Shown piece after piece: positions 10,501 to 21,357 of a stretch of DNA of 64,000 nucleotides. The position numbers and the translations under genes were made by a program. The stretch is from the NCBI RefSeq assembly GCF_032362555.1, contig NC_083508.1, positions 11,623,001 to 11,687,000 on the forward strand, written 5' to 3'. The stretch comes from Amyelois transitella (taxonomy: Eukaryota; Arthropoda; Insecta; Lepidoptera; Pyralidae). Every line of letters begins with the position of its first letter. Position 1 is the first letter of the stretch. Under the pieces are notes generated by a model. It was not told the DNA's origin. It did not search any database and worked only from the letters and a program-made list of their open reading frames with translations.

Positions 10501-13500
10501 ACGAAAACTCGAATTTTTAGGTTAGAAATAAAGTAAACAATGTTTCGTAGTTTCGTTATAGTTGCCAATGATATGGAGAATTCCAGAATATCATTTGATG
10601 GGCACAGTATCCCAGATCAGACTAAGAGCAGGTTGTGTGCCAAGAAAGTTTGCATGTCAACCCGATAGAAAAGACGAACCGAAAACATAACAACTCGACT
10701 ATTAGCAGTTAAAAGGCAAAGATTGGAATCAATAGCGGAATGTGAAAGAGAAAAAGAACAGACTCATTCTAAACAAAGTATTTCCGTGGCTAAGATAATC
10801 GGACGGTTATCACGGTAATAATATGATCCAAATATCAACAAACACCATAGTATTTGACAGCGAAAATTCTTGTATTGCAACACGTGACATCACGCATTTT
10901 GATTGGTGTTCATTGTCACGTGACTTGAGGGTGAAATATTTAATTACATTTTATTAAATAAAAAAATAATCCCTTGTTTATTGAGGAAAATATTGTGTTT
11001 TTTATTATTTTTACTATAGAAACTACCTTTTCGTGGTAAAATTTTATACTTATTTGAGTACAGTCCACATCCCTATTATCGGCATTTAAATAATAACTTT
11101 TTCTTTTATACCTGTACTGTAAAGCTGTTAATCTTCTGAATAAATAAAAATAAAATAAAATAAAATCACGCCTCTTTCCCGGAGGGGTAGGCAGAGACTA
11201 CCTCTTTCCACTTGCCACGATCCCTGCATACTTCCTTTGGTTCATCCACATTCATAACTCTCTTCATGCAAGCTCGGCGATTTCGGGTACTTTTGACCTG
11301 ACCCTTTACCAGGACGTCCTTAATAATAATTCCGTAATTAAAATACCAATTATTGCAAAAATTTATAAGAAAAAATAAAAATATATGCTCTATATAATTT
11401 TTTAAATTTTTTTTTCATGTCGACATACTGACTTATATATAGCGCACCGAAATTCTTCTACACATGCGCTTCGGAAGCGGTAGTAGTTATAATTAGATTT
11501 TAAGTTATGTGACGTCAATAAGTGATACCTTGTATCCAATTTTGAAAATAAATCTATTCTATTCTATTCGAATAGTCATTGACGCCATTGTGCCGTGTGG
11601 TTCCGGGCACCAATACAAAAAAGAATAGGACCACTCCATCTCTTTCCCATGGATGTCGTAAAAGCCGACTAAGGGGTAGGCTTATAAACTTGGGATTTAC
11701 TTTTTTAGGCGATGGGCTAGCAACCTGTCACTATTTGAATCTCAATCTATCATTCTATCTATCATTAAGATAAACAGCCGAATGTGGCTCTGTCTACCCC
11801 GCAAAAGATATAGACATGATTATATATTATGTAATGTTGTTTTTAATAAATTGTAGATAATAAGAAGCATCAATAATCAAAGATGGAGTAGTCGAGACGA
11901 TAGTTCAGGCTCGACCGCCACAAAGGGAAGATCTTCCGCCAGGCTATATGTTATGCCTTGGGAACCGCGCGACAGACGATGTCTATTTGAATTTTTGTAC
12001 CTCTCATTCTCATTATTACCTTAATTTGGATCATGATATCTGAATAATAAATTAATTAAATTATGTCATCCAATTAAACCTGGTATTCGAATCTCTTGGA
12101 AACTATTGGAACTAATTATCTACCGTGTAATAGATGAACACATCACAATCACATTACCCATGGCCTGGTACCGCGACGAGATGGTGGTGGGGTGGTGCAG
12201 CACTAGGATCTCCCCCTCGAACTGCCAGCACGCCTGCGGGTTCAACGCCGGCGACACCATCACCATGCCCTTGCGGATTTGGGACCGCTTGATCTGTTAA
12301 TATAATAAATATTTTCCATCGAATACGTCAACGATGAGGGAAAACATCTTGATTGAACCTGCACATTCAGGTAGCTTGTCATGCCAATGTTAATCTTGAA
12401 AAGACTGCAATTTTGACAAGACTTATAGGACACGTATTAAAACGTCTGACTTATTTATACAAACCAGGATCATGGTCCAAGGCGCAACGCCGTGATCCTC
12501 TCCAGAAGATGTAACTAAGATGACCATGATATGGTGTTCAATTATTCATTTGAATTTAATGTTTCTTAATTTGATGTTAATCAATTTGTTTTTATCGAGT
12601 TCATGCAAATAATTGATGCTATTGACTGTGATAAATTGAGACCTTTTTGTAATGTGTGTATTACTAAATTAAATGAACAAGTAAAAAGTAGGTAGACGCG
12701 CCGTGTTGAAAACTTTTTTGTACTTGTTATTTTGAGGTAATAAAGACTTAGCATTGAAACCATCAACACGATTATTCTATCTCATAAAATCAATAATTTT
12801 ATGTCCCTGTCATCTCATCCTCTCTACATACGGGTCAAAATGTTCGCTTACAATTTAAAATCCACTTAATCTTTAAAGCGATAAGAATCAAAGCCGTACC
12901 TTCTTGAGAGCGAAGCTGGCCGTCTGCCCGCCGCGGACCTCGGGCACGGGCATGCGCTTGCGGTGGATGCTCTTGACGGCGATGGGCGTGAAGCGGCCCA
13001 GCGGGTCGGGGCCCAGCAGCAGCGTGTCGTTGAGGCGGATCACGCCCGCCAGCGTCGTGCCCGACACCACCGTGCCCACGCCCTGACCGCATAGAATACA
13101 TACATACATATGATCACGTCTTTATCCCTTACGGGGTAGACAGAGCCAACAGTCTCAGATAAGACTGATAGGCCACGTTCAGCTGTTTGGCTAAATGATA
13201 GAATTGAGATTCAAATAGTGACGGGTTGCTAGCCTATCGCCTAAAAGAAGAATCCCAAGTTTATAAGCCTATCACTTAATCACCTTTTACGAACGAGATG
13301 GAGTGGTCCTTTTCTTATTTTTATTGGTGCCGGGAACCACACGGCACCACCGCATAAAATATCATATTTTATATTCAATCACGGAAAACCTTGGCATCTT
13401 TGACGGCATCTGTGGCGCAGCGGTAGTAGTAGATTTATTTATGTTACTGTATTAAATGCTCCTGTATTTAATTTTGTAGTACGTCTCTCTGTGACACCAG

Positions 13501-16500
13501 AGGTCCCGGGTTCGAATACCCGCCAGGGCATGATGAGAAAATAACTTTTTCTGATTGGCCTGGGTCTTGGATGTTTATCTATATAAGTATTTATTATAAA
13601 ATATAGTATCGTTGAGTTAGTATCTCGTAACACAAGTCTCGAACTTACTTCGAAGCTAACTCAATCTGTGTAATTTGTCCCTTATATATTAATTAATTTA
13701 TTTATCTTCCTCATTCCTCAAGAGACCGGGGTATGCCTTTGACCATAGATCCTGGATTGGGTGAGTCAGGTTTTTACACGAAGCGACCGAATCTGACAGG
13801 TGAAACTTAACCCGTATTGGATCGATCATGGTTACACATCCAGTTGCCTGAATGTTCAGGTTTCCTCACGATGTTTTCCCCCACCGTAACCCTCACTCAC
13901 TCGCAAGCGAGCGACTCGTCCGAGCGTTTTCACCACTTTGGTTCACACCACGAGATACAAACTAGAAATGCTGGTGATATCAGACTCTGGCAGGGATTCA
14001 ATCGTTTTCCATCGAACATGGTGTGAAACTAAGTTTGTTAAGACATCAAAACGATAAGCAGACGGGACGCGTTCTCTAGTCAATCTTTTTCGTTGTAAAG
14101 ACAATACTCTCATCATTCTCAGTGCCAGAACTGAACCCGACTAACTTGGATCAGATTTTCCCACACCAGCCCCTTAAGCGTGGCACGCGCGACGCCGTTG
14201 TTACATACATACATAAAATCACGCCTCTTTCCCGGAGGGGTAGGCAGAGACTACCTCTTTCCAATTGCCCCGATCTCTGCATACTTCCTTCGCTTCATCC
14301 ACATTCATAACTCTCTTCATGCAAGCTCGGCGGTTTCGGGTACTTTTGACCGTACGTCGCCGTTGTTATCGCTCGGAAATCTATCGCTGTTTCGCTTTTC
14401 ATTTTGACGTGAAACAGGATAACTATAGTGTTTCTGGGGCTGGATTATGATCACAGCGGATACGGAAGATCCAGATTCTTCATCTGAAGAATGAAGACAC
14501 AATAGAAGACTTGGAGCTGGCAATTCTGCTGGCTTGTATTCCTGGTTTTCAGCAGGTTGAGGAACATGGTCAGCAGATCCAGGTCCTCATCTCCAGGAGC
14601 TTGAAAACACAATAGAAGACTTGGAGATGGCAATTACTCACAGGCACGGAGTATGTATCATCTATCTGGAACTCTGCTGGCTTGTCTTCCTGCGACGGCA
14701 TCCTGGTCTTCAGCAGGTTGAGGAACATCGTCAGCAGATCCAGGTTCTCACCAGAGACGTTGGAAACTTGGAAGATTGGGCATAGCCTGTAAAAAATTGA
14801 GAAATGATGATGAAGTAATCTAACGATCAGTTAATGTCAAAATATAATTGGATTTTCTAGCATCGCCTAAAAGAAGAATTCCAAGTTTATAAGCCTATAC
14901 CTTAGTCGCATTTTACGACATCCATGGGAAAGAGAAGGAGTGGTCCTATTCTTGTTTTTTATTAGTGCTGGGAACCAACCACACGGCATTGTCTGTAAAT
15001 CACACCGATCATCTCCATGACGCGACGCCATTACACCGACTGGGCGAACGTTCTAGAATATAAAGTCTCCTACCGCCTTATTTCTTTACACTAACCTCTG
15101 AGAAACAAAGTTGGTAGCGCTCACGATCACATCGTCTTTGCTCTTGACCATGACAGGCACTTTCCTGCAGCCGGAAGACTTGAGGATCCTGATCAGGAGT
15201 TTGAGGTTGTCCTGCAGGATTTTCGGGGGGCACATGTCTATTTTTGTGACCACAACGAAGACGGGCACGGAGAGTGCTAGGGCTAAACCTAGGTGCTCTT
15301 TAGTCATGCCGACGATGCCAGCGTTGGCGCCGATCTGATGAAGACAAACCAATGAATATTTTACATACATATAGTCACGTCTATATCCCTTGCGGGGTAG
15401 ACAGAGCCAAGAGTCTCGAAAAGACTGAAAGGCCACGTTTAGCTGTATGGCCTCATGATGGAATTGAAATTCAAATAGTAATATGATGTTGCTAGTCCAA
15501 AAGTCTAGGCTAAAAGCCTATCCCTTAGTCGCTATTTACGACATCCATGGGAAAGATATGGAGTTGTGCTATTTTAAAACGCAGGAAACCACACGGCACA
15601 TGAATATTTTAGATGTTCTAAAACATATCAGAAAAGGGATAATGTTCAGAACTTAAGTTGATTTATAAATCAATGCACGATTTCTGTTGGGCTGTGGTTG
15701 CACGGCACAGATTTTTCTGAGACCACCTACCAAATGCATTTTATTATCTTTTCTCTCTCTCTCTCATCAGCCATTAGCTGTACCTCCCCTAATAGTGATG
15801 TAAAATCAATATGACGCATTGGATTGCCAACATATCCTAGGTCTGGTATTAGTTGATTCGAAAAGTTAGACCTGATGACTAATCAAGGATCCTCCACCAG
15901 CCCATGGCTATACCACTAACCTATCCGACTCCGGATTTATCTATACTAATATTATAAAGCTGAAGAGTTTGTTTGTTTGAACGCGCTTATCTCAGGAACT
16001 ACGGGTTCAAATTGAAAAATTATTTTTGCGTTGAATAGAACATTTATCGAGGAAGGCTTTAGGCTATATAACATCACGCTGCAACTATAAGGAGCAAAGA
16101 AATAATGGAAAATGTGCAAAAAACGGGGAAAATTATTCATCCTTCAATTCAATGATGCCCAAAATAAGTATTCCACGCGGACGAATTCGCGGGCACAGCT
16201 AGTTTTCCAAAATTGGATTTATATCCAATTTTGAAAAATTAATCTAGCTAACCTAGGTAGCACTTATTGACGTCACATCACTTAAATCTAATTATATCTA
16301 CTACCGTTTCCAAAGCGCATGTGTGCAAGAAGCGGCGGAACTAACTACACTGCAGATATGAGCCAAATACATACATACATATAATCACGTCTTTATCCCT
16401 TACGGGGTAGACAGAGCCAACAGTCTTGAAAAGACTGATAGGCCACGTTCAGCTGTTTGGCTTAATGATAGAATTGAGATTCAAATAGTGACGGACGGGT

Positions 16501-19500
16501 TGCTAGCCCATCGCCTAAAAGAAGAATCCCAAGTTTATAAGCATATCCCTTAGTCGCCTTTTACGACATCCATGGGAACGAGATGGAGTGGTCATCAGTG
16601 GTCCTATTCTTTTTTGTATTGGTGCCGGGAACCACACGGCACATGAGACTAATCATTGAAAGAGTAAGCTACTCACCATCAGCATGCCGAAGTCAGGAGC
16701 GTGCCCCGTCATCCCGAACACGGTGGTCTTGAGGTATCGCTCGTGGCCGGCCAGGTCTATGAACGTGATGACTTTCGATGACTTCTCGCAGATCTTCACC
16801 CAGTCCAGCGTGCCGTGGTCGGGCTTGTTTACCACGTTACCTTAAAAATATATATATATATATTGAATAAAGCTAACATACTATACAAATAGACAATTCT
16901 ATATCCCTTGCCGGGTAGACAGAGATAACAGTTTTAAAAGGACTGAATCTCTATTATCTACTTTCTATTTGTGGGCTACAAATAGAATAGAATGGATTTT
17001 TTTTCAAATTGGACACAAGGTATCACTTATTGAAGTCACATCACTTTAATCTAATTATAACTACTATCGCTTTCAAAGCGCATGTGTAGAAGAAGCGGCG
17101 GAACAAACTACACTGCAGCATTTTCACTGGACGTCAATTGAGTCCACGTTCAGCTGTACAGCTAAATGATGAAATTGAGACTCAAATAGTATTAAATTGC
17201 TTGCCCATTGCCTAAAAGAAGAATTCCTTAGTTTATAAGCATATCCCCATTGCCTAAAAGAAGAATCCTAAGTTCATAAGCCTATCCCTTAGTCGCCTTT
17301 AACGACATCCATAGGAAATATATACTTACTTACTTACTTACTAAAGCTTGGTGGCCATAGACTACAAACAATGAAGCTATCTCACCCAGGCTATCGAACC
17401 CGAGGATGTCGTTCCCCACGGAGCTGGTCCTTCCGCTCTCCATCTCGTGTTTGTGCCGGAACAGCCTCTGTCTCGCGTACCCACGTCCGTTGTCCAGTTC
17501 GCCGTGTGTGAGAACGCCCAGCAGCGTGGACTTGCCGGCGTCCACGTTGCCCACTACTGCCACTCTGGTGCCAAAATATTAAAAAAAAACCATTATTTAA
17601 AAAAAAAAATATTTTAATCTTGCTGTCTGTTTTAAGTTATTTCTAGAAAAAAAAAATGTTAAGGGTGGACAACCCTTATGACTAAGGATATGAAAAATAG
17701 ATGTTGGCCCATTCTCAGACCAATATGCTCACAAAATTTTTATGAGAATCGGTCAAACCGTTTCGGAGGAGTACGAGAATGTGACACGAAAATTTTATTT
17801 TAAAAGAAGGATGGTATAAGGTGTATTATACCTCACAAGACAGCTTTTTACCCCATCCAAAAACAAAATGTATGAAATTATTTTGCGAAAAATTTAGATT
17901 GTCGAGGAGTTCTGTTGTAACATATTTAAAATAATACAATTACGGTGTCGTCTTTTTCTTAGTTAAAACTTTAACTAGCATCAATACAATCAGTATTTCA
18001 TCTAGATGGTTTATAAAATCAGTCGGACATATCACCTAATCTCCATGAAGTCGGTGTGGTCGACCTCTGTCCGCAGCAGGTACTGTCCCGTGAGCCCCGA
18101 GCCGCACTGCCACCGTCTCAGCTCCACACACGAGACTCGCTCGGCGCTCACCAGGGACTGTAGGGTCGCCACACTAGCGCTATATTCGTCTTCAGTGAGA
18201 CCGCGCCCATCTGTCATACAATCGCTATACATTTAGACTTCTACAAGTTAGAAATCAAAATTTATAATTGGGAAAGTGAATTTGTTTGTTTGTTGTCTCT
18301 TCAGGAGTTCTTTTGGACAAATCTTCTTGAAATTTAGAGTCTGGAGAAGGAATTTTTATCATGGTAAAAACTATAATTCCCGTGGGATATGCGAAGAACC
18401 TGTAGTCTTATGTAGGTGGCGCTAAATTCACGCGGACGAAGCTGCGGGTAAAAACTAGCACTATGATAAAACGTGTATGTCTACCAATAAAAATACTACT
18501 CTCTAACAGATCTCTACTAAAAGCTAAATAGATTTGAATCTTTTAATGACATCCCAGACAGGAGAGGAAAACAATGATTTCATTATTTTGTTTCTACACA
18601 TATATATGCAATTGGTAATATATGTATGCAAGCAAAGAATTAGTCAACATGGTGTTGTAATTGCAGAAAATGTAGAATATCTCGTCATTATTGACGCAAC
18701 TGATAAACTGATAGAGATATCATGTTTCATAGGAAATCATACAATTCTGAAAAAAGTTGTCATTAACAGGTATTATAGATAATGTTCTAATTTTGAACAT
18801 TATTAAATTACTAGCGACCTGCCCCGGCTTCCTACTGGTAGTATTCTGTAAAAAGCTGCATTTGAAAGAAACTGTGCACAAGGAATTTGATGCAGTTTTT
18901 TCTAATTATTTTATTAATTGTATACATACATACAAAGGGACAGATGTGGGAAGCAACTTTGCTTTACACTATGTATGTAGTGGTTCAAAAGTGTGTAATA
19001 GGCTCATAAGCATGGGGTGTCCCAATTCTTATTGTCTCTTAAGGGTTTTATAGGAAGCAATTAAAGGCGAGACACATACAACTAGTGCATCAAAAAATTG
19101 CCAAGGAAAGTAAATCTTGGCTGTCATCAAATCTTCTTTGAATCTTATTATTAAATATCTTAACTGGAATTTGATTGTTGAAACACACAGGTTAGAATAC
19201 ATAATTGGGAATATTTAGAGAGTACACTCATTTGGAATTTAGAATGTTAATCATAAAATTACCAGTTACCAACGGAAACACAAAACTTTTCTAATTTTTA
19301 TAGTTAAAAAACTATCTCACCTTCTCCTTGTCCGATATCGTAAATTATTTCTCCATTCCCCGCTTCGAGCCTCTCCAGCATTTGCTTCCTTAGAAGTTCA
19401 TACTGGTCACTGGTAGGGCTCACTAACACCATCTAGAAGGAATACACATGCATATAACCGTATCTTTATCCCTTACAGGTTAGATCTATCCGTGGAGTAA

Positions 19501-20548
19501 CAAGAAAGAAATAAATATTTATTGGACAAACAGTACAACTAGTTAGCTCAAAAAAAATTGTGACAATGATGTTATTGAAGAACATGCTTCAGTGTAGTTT
19601 GTTACTTATTCTTCTGCACTGACACTTTGGAAGGGGCAGTAAACTTAGTTTTAAGTAATTTATTTGATGTCAACAAATGTTATGAAATCAAATGATATGA
19701 CAATTATTAGTGATGTTAAAATGTCCCATAATAATGAAAAAAAAATTTGAATTTGAATTTATAAAGTAGGTTGGTTTAATACTTGTATTAGGGGTGTGGA
19801 TTTGAAACTTGTTATAATTCAAAAAACTCACTTTCACATCTTTGTATATTTTTAGTTGCAACTTCTGCCACAAGACTTCAATATCACTCAATAATGAATA
19901 TTTTTTTTTTAAATATGATGTAATATCCAAGAGACTTGTTAATCAGAAAAAGTTTGTGACGATCATAACTTGACCAGGGGTCTCAATTAATGTAAAATTC
20001 ATACGTAGACTAAATTGAAATGAATTTTTCAAAGTAAGATATACATTTATCACATCAACAGACAAGAACAGAACCACTGGATGTTATAAAAAGTGATGTG
20101 CCTCAGTACTAAGGGACTAAATATTATCTGAGAGAAGCACTAAATAAAAACTTTAGACCTTTGTTAACGGCATATATAGTTGCTTCATAAATATGTTACA
20201 TTTAATCAACTCTGCATCATAAATTTGTAACATTTAATATTATGAGGCAACATTCTTGCATATTATTGTGGAACTTTTTGCAAAGTTCCACTTTTATAAG
20301 CTTACTTTGATATACAAAAGTATCTATATATTGCGGATAATCATTGAAAAGAGATATTATCTTAAATAGTTAATTGATTGAAAGTTTGGCATTATACCAG
20401 ATGTTAGTAAACAACAACATTAAATAGCTGAAGGTTTATAGTGTCATACCTTGCCTCTGATACTAGAGTAATCAGTTTCACTTTCCAAGTAGCCTTCAGG
20501 TTGGCCCAGCGGGCTAGACTTAGACGGAGATTCCAAAGTGTTGTCCAT
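7530..20548 (-). CDS. GTPBP1: GTP-binding protein 1 (translational-type GTPase)
   Basis: EF-Tu/eEF1A-superfamily GTPase implicated in mRNA turnover and ribosome rescue in the cytosol. Twelve exons on the minus strand: 20548-20450, 19432-19321, 18210-18036, 17564-17386, 16840-16677, 15334-15096, 14786-14642, 13082-12900, 12293-12158, 10067-9934, 9318-9205 and 7649-7530. They total 1800 nt, 599 residues, with consistent phases. Motifs: [16 protein letters not shown] (exon 2); P-loop GNVDAGKST (~134-142); switch region [23 protein letters not shown] (G3, ~217); TKID (G4, ~273); then the family-specific domain 2/3 segments [28 protein letters not shown] and [14 protein letters not shown], and [10 protein letters not shown] near the C-terminus. 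The tail is a basic, Pro/Ala-rich low-complexity segment, shorter than in mammals (669 residues). GTPBP2 is the alternative; the sequence matches GTPBP1 more closely. Introns are packed with repeats and hold a nested THAP pseudogene. FMBP-1 is divergent 0.8 kb upstream. Confidence 0.95.
7674..7867 (-). mobile_element. Short Helitron-like element (second sequence type)
   Basis: Read on the minus strand it starts near CTACTAATATTATAAATGCG and ends CACGCGGACGAAGTCACGGG..CTAG. The interior (ACTGAACCGATTACTGGGAAA) differs from the Lep1 type; a related copy is at about 49490-49640. It sits 25 bp upstream of the acceptor of the last GTPBP1 exon. Confidence 0.65.
8091..8997 (-). mobile_element. Full-length Helitron-like element, ~0.9 kb
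   Basis: Plus-strand start CTAGCTGTGCCCGCGACTTC and end TTTATAATATTAGTATAGA are the reverse complement of both Lep1-type ends, so it lies inverted. It is about 650 bp longer than the ~260-bp copies and carries an unrelated AT-rich interior without ORFs. It lies in the last GTPBP1 intron. Confidence 0.7.
8998..9178 (+). repeat. Dispersed repeat CTAGCGACCCGCCCCGGC...TATGTAGTGAT
   Basis: About 180 bp beginning CTAGCGACCCGCC, directly abutting the preceding Helitron. An interrupted copy flanks the nested block at 29038-30855 and a partial one is near 18811. Class is unknown; the CTAG end again suggests a Helitron relative. Confidence 0.55.
9332..9592 (-). repeat. (CATA)n-tailed SINE-like retroelement, family A
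   Basis: Family A sense strand: GCCGTGTGGTTCCCGGCACC at the 5' end, then CCCATGGATGTCGTAAAAGG, GGCGATGGGCTAGCAACCTG, AGCCAAACAGCTGAACGTGG, and finally CAAGGGATATAGACGTGATT followed by (TATG)n. Full length is about 260 bp. A non-coding body, variable 5' truncation and a microsatellite tail indicate a SINE, or the 3' end of a LINE. More than 20 copies lie in this window. This copy's tail reaches to within ~14 bp of GTPBP1 exon 11. Two further truncated copies (9722-9803 and 9813-9895, opposite orientation) are in the same intron. Confidence 0.7.
9605..9700 (-). repeat. tRNA-SINE 3' end fragment (family D)
   Basis: GGGACAAATTACACAGATAG followed by GAGTTAGCCTCAAAGTAAG matches the reversed 3' body of the complete copy at 13397-13700. 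Similar fragment at 28905-29000. Confidence 0.5.
10243..10818 (+). pseudogene. THAP-domain protein gene, decayed and nested antisense in a GTPBP1 intron
   Basis: Exon 1 (10243-10434) encodes an apparently intact THAP zinc finger of the C2CH type: YCAVPQC, the invariant Trp in LKNWLQLAR, and FCEDHF, ending at a GTAAGT donor. An acceptor at 10560-10561 leads to a segment encoding [12 protein letters not shown] and [16 protein letters not shown], the conserved extension after THAP domains in insect THAP proteins. That segment appears frameshifted at its start and hits a TAA at 10688-10690. A further open stretch ([15 protein letters not shown]... to a stop at 10816) lies in another frame. THAP proteins are often derived from P-element-like transposases. 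The DNA-binding exon could still be expressed. It lies on the opposite strand between GTPBP1 exons 9 and 10. Confidence 0.65.
11164..11325 (-). repeat. Dispersed repeat family E
   Basis: AATCACGCCTCTTTCCCGGA, then GGGGTAGGCAGAGACTACC and CTTCATCCACATTCATAACT, ending ...CCAGGACGTCC. Further copies at 14205-14350, 33878-34060, 48125-48222 (inverted) and 62086-62168. Most carry an adjacent CATACATA run, so a retroelement 3' end is likely. Confidence 0.6.
11430..11573 (+). repeat. SINE-like family C, TATTC-tailed copy
   Basis: Body CTTCTACACATGCGCTTCGG, GGAAGCGGTAGTAG, ATGTGACGTCAATAAGTGAT, then AATAAATCTATTCTATTC as tail. Same family as 16204-16360, 16985-17125, 19560-19765, 35200-35290, 40800-40997 and 49026-49260; some copies instead end in a TTTGAA tail. 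Confidence 0.6.
11588..11827 (+). repeat. Family A SINE-like copy
   Basis: Near complete from GCCGTGTGGTTCCGGGCACC to GATATAGACATGATTATAT, with a short tail. Confidence 0.65.
13097..13346 (-). repeat. Family A SINE-like copy abutting GTPBP1 exon 8
   Basis: Inverted full-length copy. Its CATACATACATA tail starts about 13 bp upstream of the exon 8 acceptor, so the tail forms part of the 3' splice-site region. Confidence 0.7.
13397..13700 (+). repeat. tRNA-derived SINE (family D)
   Basis: Contains a pol III A-box-like TGGCGCAGCGG and a B-box GGTTCGAATAC in the order of a tRNA head. A unique body follows (GGCCTGGGTCTTGGATGTTT, GTAACACAAGTCTCGAACTT, GTGTAATTTGTCCC). About 50 bp are inserted between the boxes compared with the copy at 34810. 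Not a functional tRNA: acceptor-stem pairing and a proper anticodon arm are absent. Confidence 0.7.
13715..13890 (+). repeat. Dispersed repeat family F
   Basis: Best preserved copy: GGATTGGGTGAGTCAGGTTT, then TTACACATCCAGTTGCCTGA and TTCCTCACGATGTTTTCC. The latter motifs are common in lepidopteran intergenic repeats. Confidence 0.55.
14205..14350 (-). repeat. Dispersed repeat family E copy
   Basis: ACATACATACATAAAATCAC followed by CCTCTTTCCCGGAGGGGTAG; ends near GGTTTCGGGTACTTTTGACC. Confidence 0.6.
14450..14641 (-). pseudogene. Decayed tandem partial duplications of GTPBP1 exon 7
   Basis: Immediately 3' (minus sense) of exon 7, the block 14526-14602 repeats the exon sequence encoding [13 protein letters not shown], with an altered context and no splice site. 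A 33-bp arm (ACACAATAGAAGACTTGGAG and flanks) occurs at both 14494-14526 and 14603-14635. A third, weaker partial copy occupies 14455-14493. This points to tandem duplication of an exon-intron segment of about 110 bp followed by decay. Confidence 0.7.
15363..15598 (-). repeat. Family A SINE-like copy
   Basis: Inverted, tail toward GTPBP1 exon 6 (acceptor at 15335). A partial copy is at 14870-14990. Confidence 0.6.
15940..16202 (+). mobile_element. Helitron-like element, Lep1 type
   Basis: Clean ends: TCTATACTAATATTATAAAG at the left and CGCGGGCACAGCTAG at the right; 263 bp, apparently complete. Confidence 0.7.
16204..16360 (-). repeat. Family C SINE-like copy
   Basis: Inverted copy inserted directly at the Helitron's 3' end: ...GACGTCACATCACTTAAATC... 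and GCGCATGTGTGCAAGAAGCG. Confidence 0.55.
16369..16641 (-). repeat. Family A SINE-like copy
   Basis: Inverted, complete from the (CATA)n tail to CCGGGAACCACACGGCA. With the three preceding elements, repeats make up most of this GTPBP1 intron. Confidence 0.65.
16985..17320 (-). repeat. Family C copy followed by truncated family A copy
   Basis: 16985-17125 is family C (CGCATGTGTAGAAGAAGCGG). 17126-17320 is a rearranged family A segment in which the AAAAGAAGAATCC..AAG motif occurs twice, a local duplication. Confidence 0.5.
18290..18458 (+). repeat. Helitron-like fragment
   Basis: TTTGTTTGTTTGTTGTCTC at one side and CACGCGGACGAAGCTGCGGG..CTAGC at the other. The interior (GTAGGTGGCGCTAAATTCAC) resembles an inverted stretch at about 47075-47290. 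Confidence 0.45.
19560..19765 (+). repeat. Family C copy with TTTGAA tail
   Basis: AACATGCTTCAGTGTAGTTT through TAATGAAAAAAAAATTTGAA; in the first half of GTPBP1. Confidence 0.55.
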
Positions 20549-21357
20549 TTTTAGTATTGATCTTCCAGTTTTTGCAATATTGACAACAATTACACCATTA
20601 TGTCATCACGCAAACCCTGCAAATTTTCGAGGTTCTAAGGATTACACTTTGTTTTATTAAAAATTAAATAATAAGTAATCAATTCCTATTATAAACAATA
20701 CAATATTATCGGGAAACGGACTGTAATACACTTTGAAAGATGATCAGCAAGAAACCAACATATTGAAACATAAAAAAACTGTTATTTTATTTCACAGTAA
20801 GAATTCAACGATTATTAATGAAACTTTAATAATTTTTAATTACACTCACTCAATTAGCAATTGGGTACTGAATGTAATTTATATAGATTTCAACCAAATA
20901 TAACTAAAAACAGACAGCTGGAACAGCGCACAGGTAGAACAAATGCCAACTTTTTGACTGTTTTTGACAACTCAGCCATTTACTACTTTCCACAACAAAT
21001 CGAAATGTTTTTTTTGCTTGCTCGAAACGAAGAAATCAAATTATACAGGCAAGATGACATTTGGAATATGTCTTGGTGGCTATTCTATTTCTATTGCTCC
21101 TCTTTTGCCTTTCTCTACTTCTCTATAGTTTATGGTTTTGTTGACAAATGCTTTGACAAAAGCCGACAAAAATCCAAAAGTAAATCGGAAGCGAAACCTT
21201 TAGAAACCACTATTTCTTTTTTATTTTTATTTATAAATAATCCTGGACTGTTTAGTTTCTTATGTACTTTTTACCAATCCCTGTAACAGTGATTTATTCG
21301 TCGAGTTATATATCGTGGTAATGGTTCTGTGGATTACACTTTCCATGAATAATCAAT
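20549..21357. promoter_or_regulatory. Divergent interval between GTPBP1 and FMBP-1
   Basis: About 0.8 kb of AT-rich DNA between the two opposed starts. It contains an open frame from a TTG codon (20861-21286), judged spurious. Promoters for both genes are expected here; no clear core element is visible. Confidence 0.5.

Noticed and set aside
13397-13540. Possible tRNA gene (A and B boxes)
   Set aside because: Boxes are SINE-type: no acceptor-stem pairing or proper anticodon arm, a 50-bp insert between boxes, and the same SINE body follows as at 34810.
18534-19053. Two plus-strand ORFs in the GTPBP1 intron
   Set aside because: AT-rich, no domain, and overlap a CTAGCGACCTGCCCC repeat fragment.
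20861-21286. 141-codon open frame between GTPBP1 and FMBP-1
   Set aside because: Opens at TTG rather than ATG, is AT-rich, has no recognisable domain, and lies in the divergent promoter interval; hydrophobic stretches are expected by chance from poly-T.
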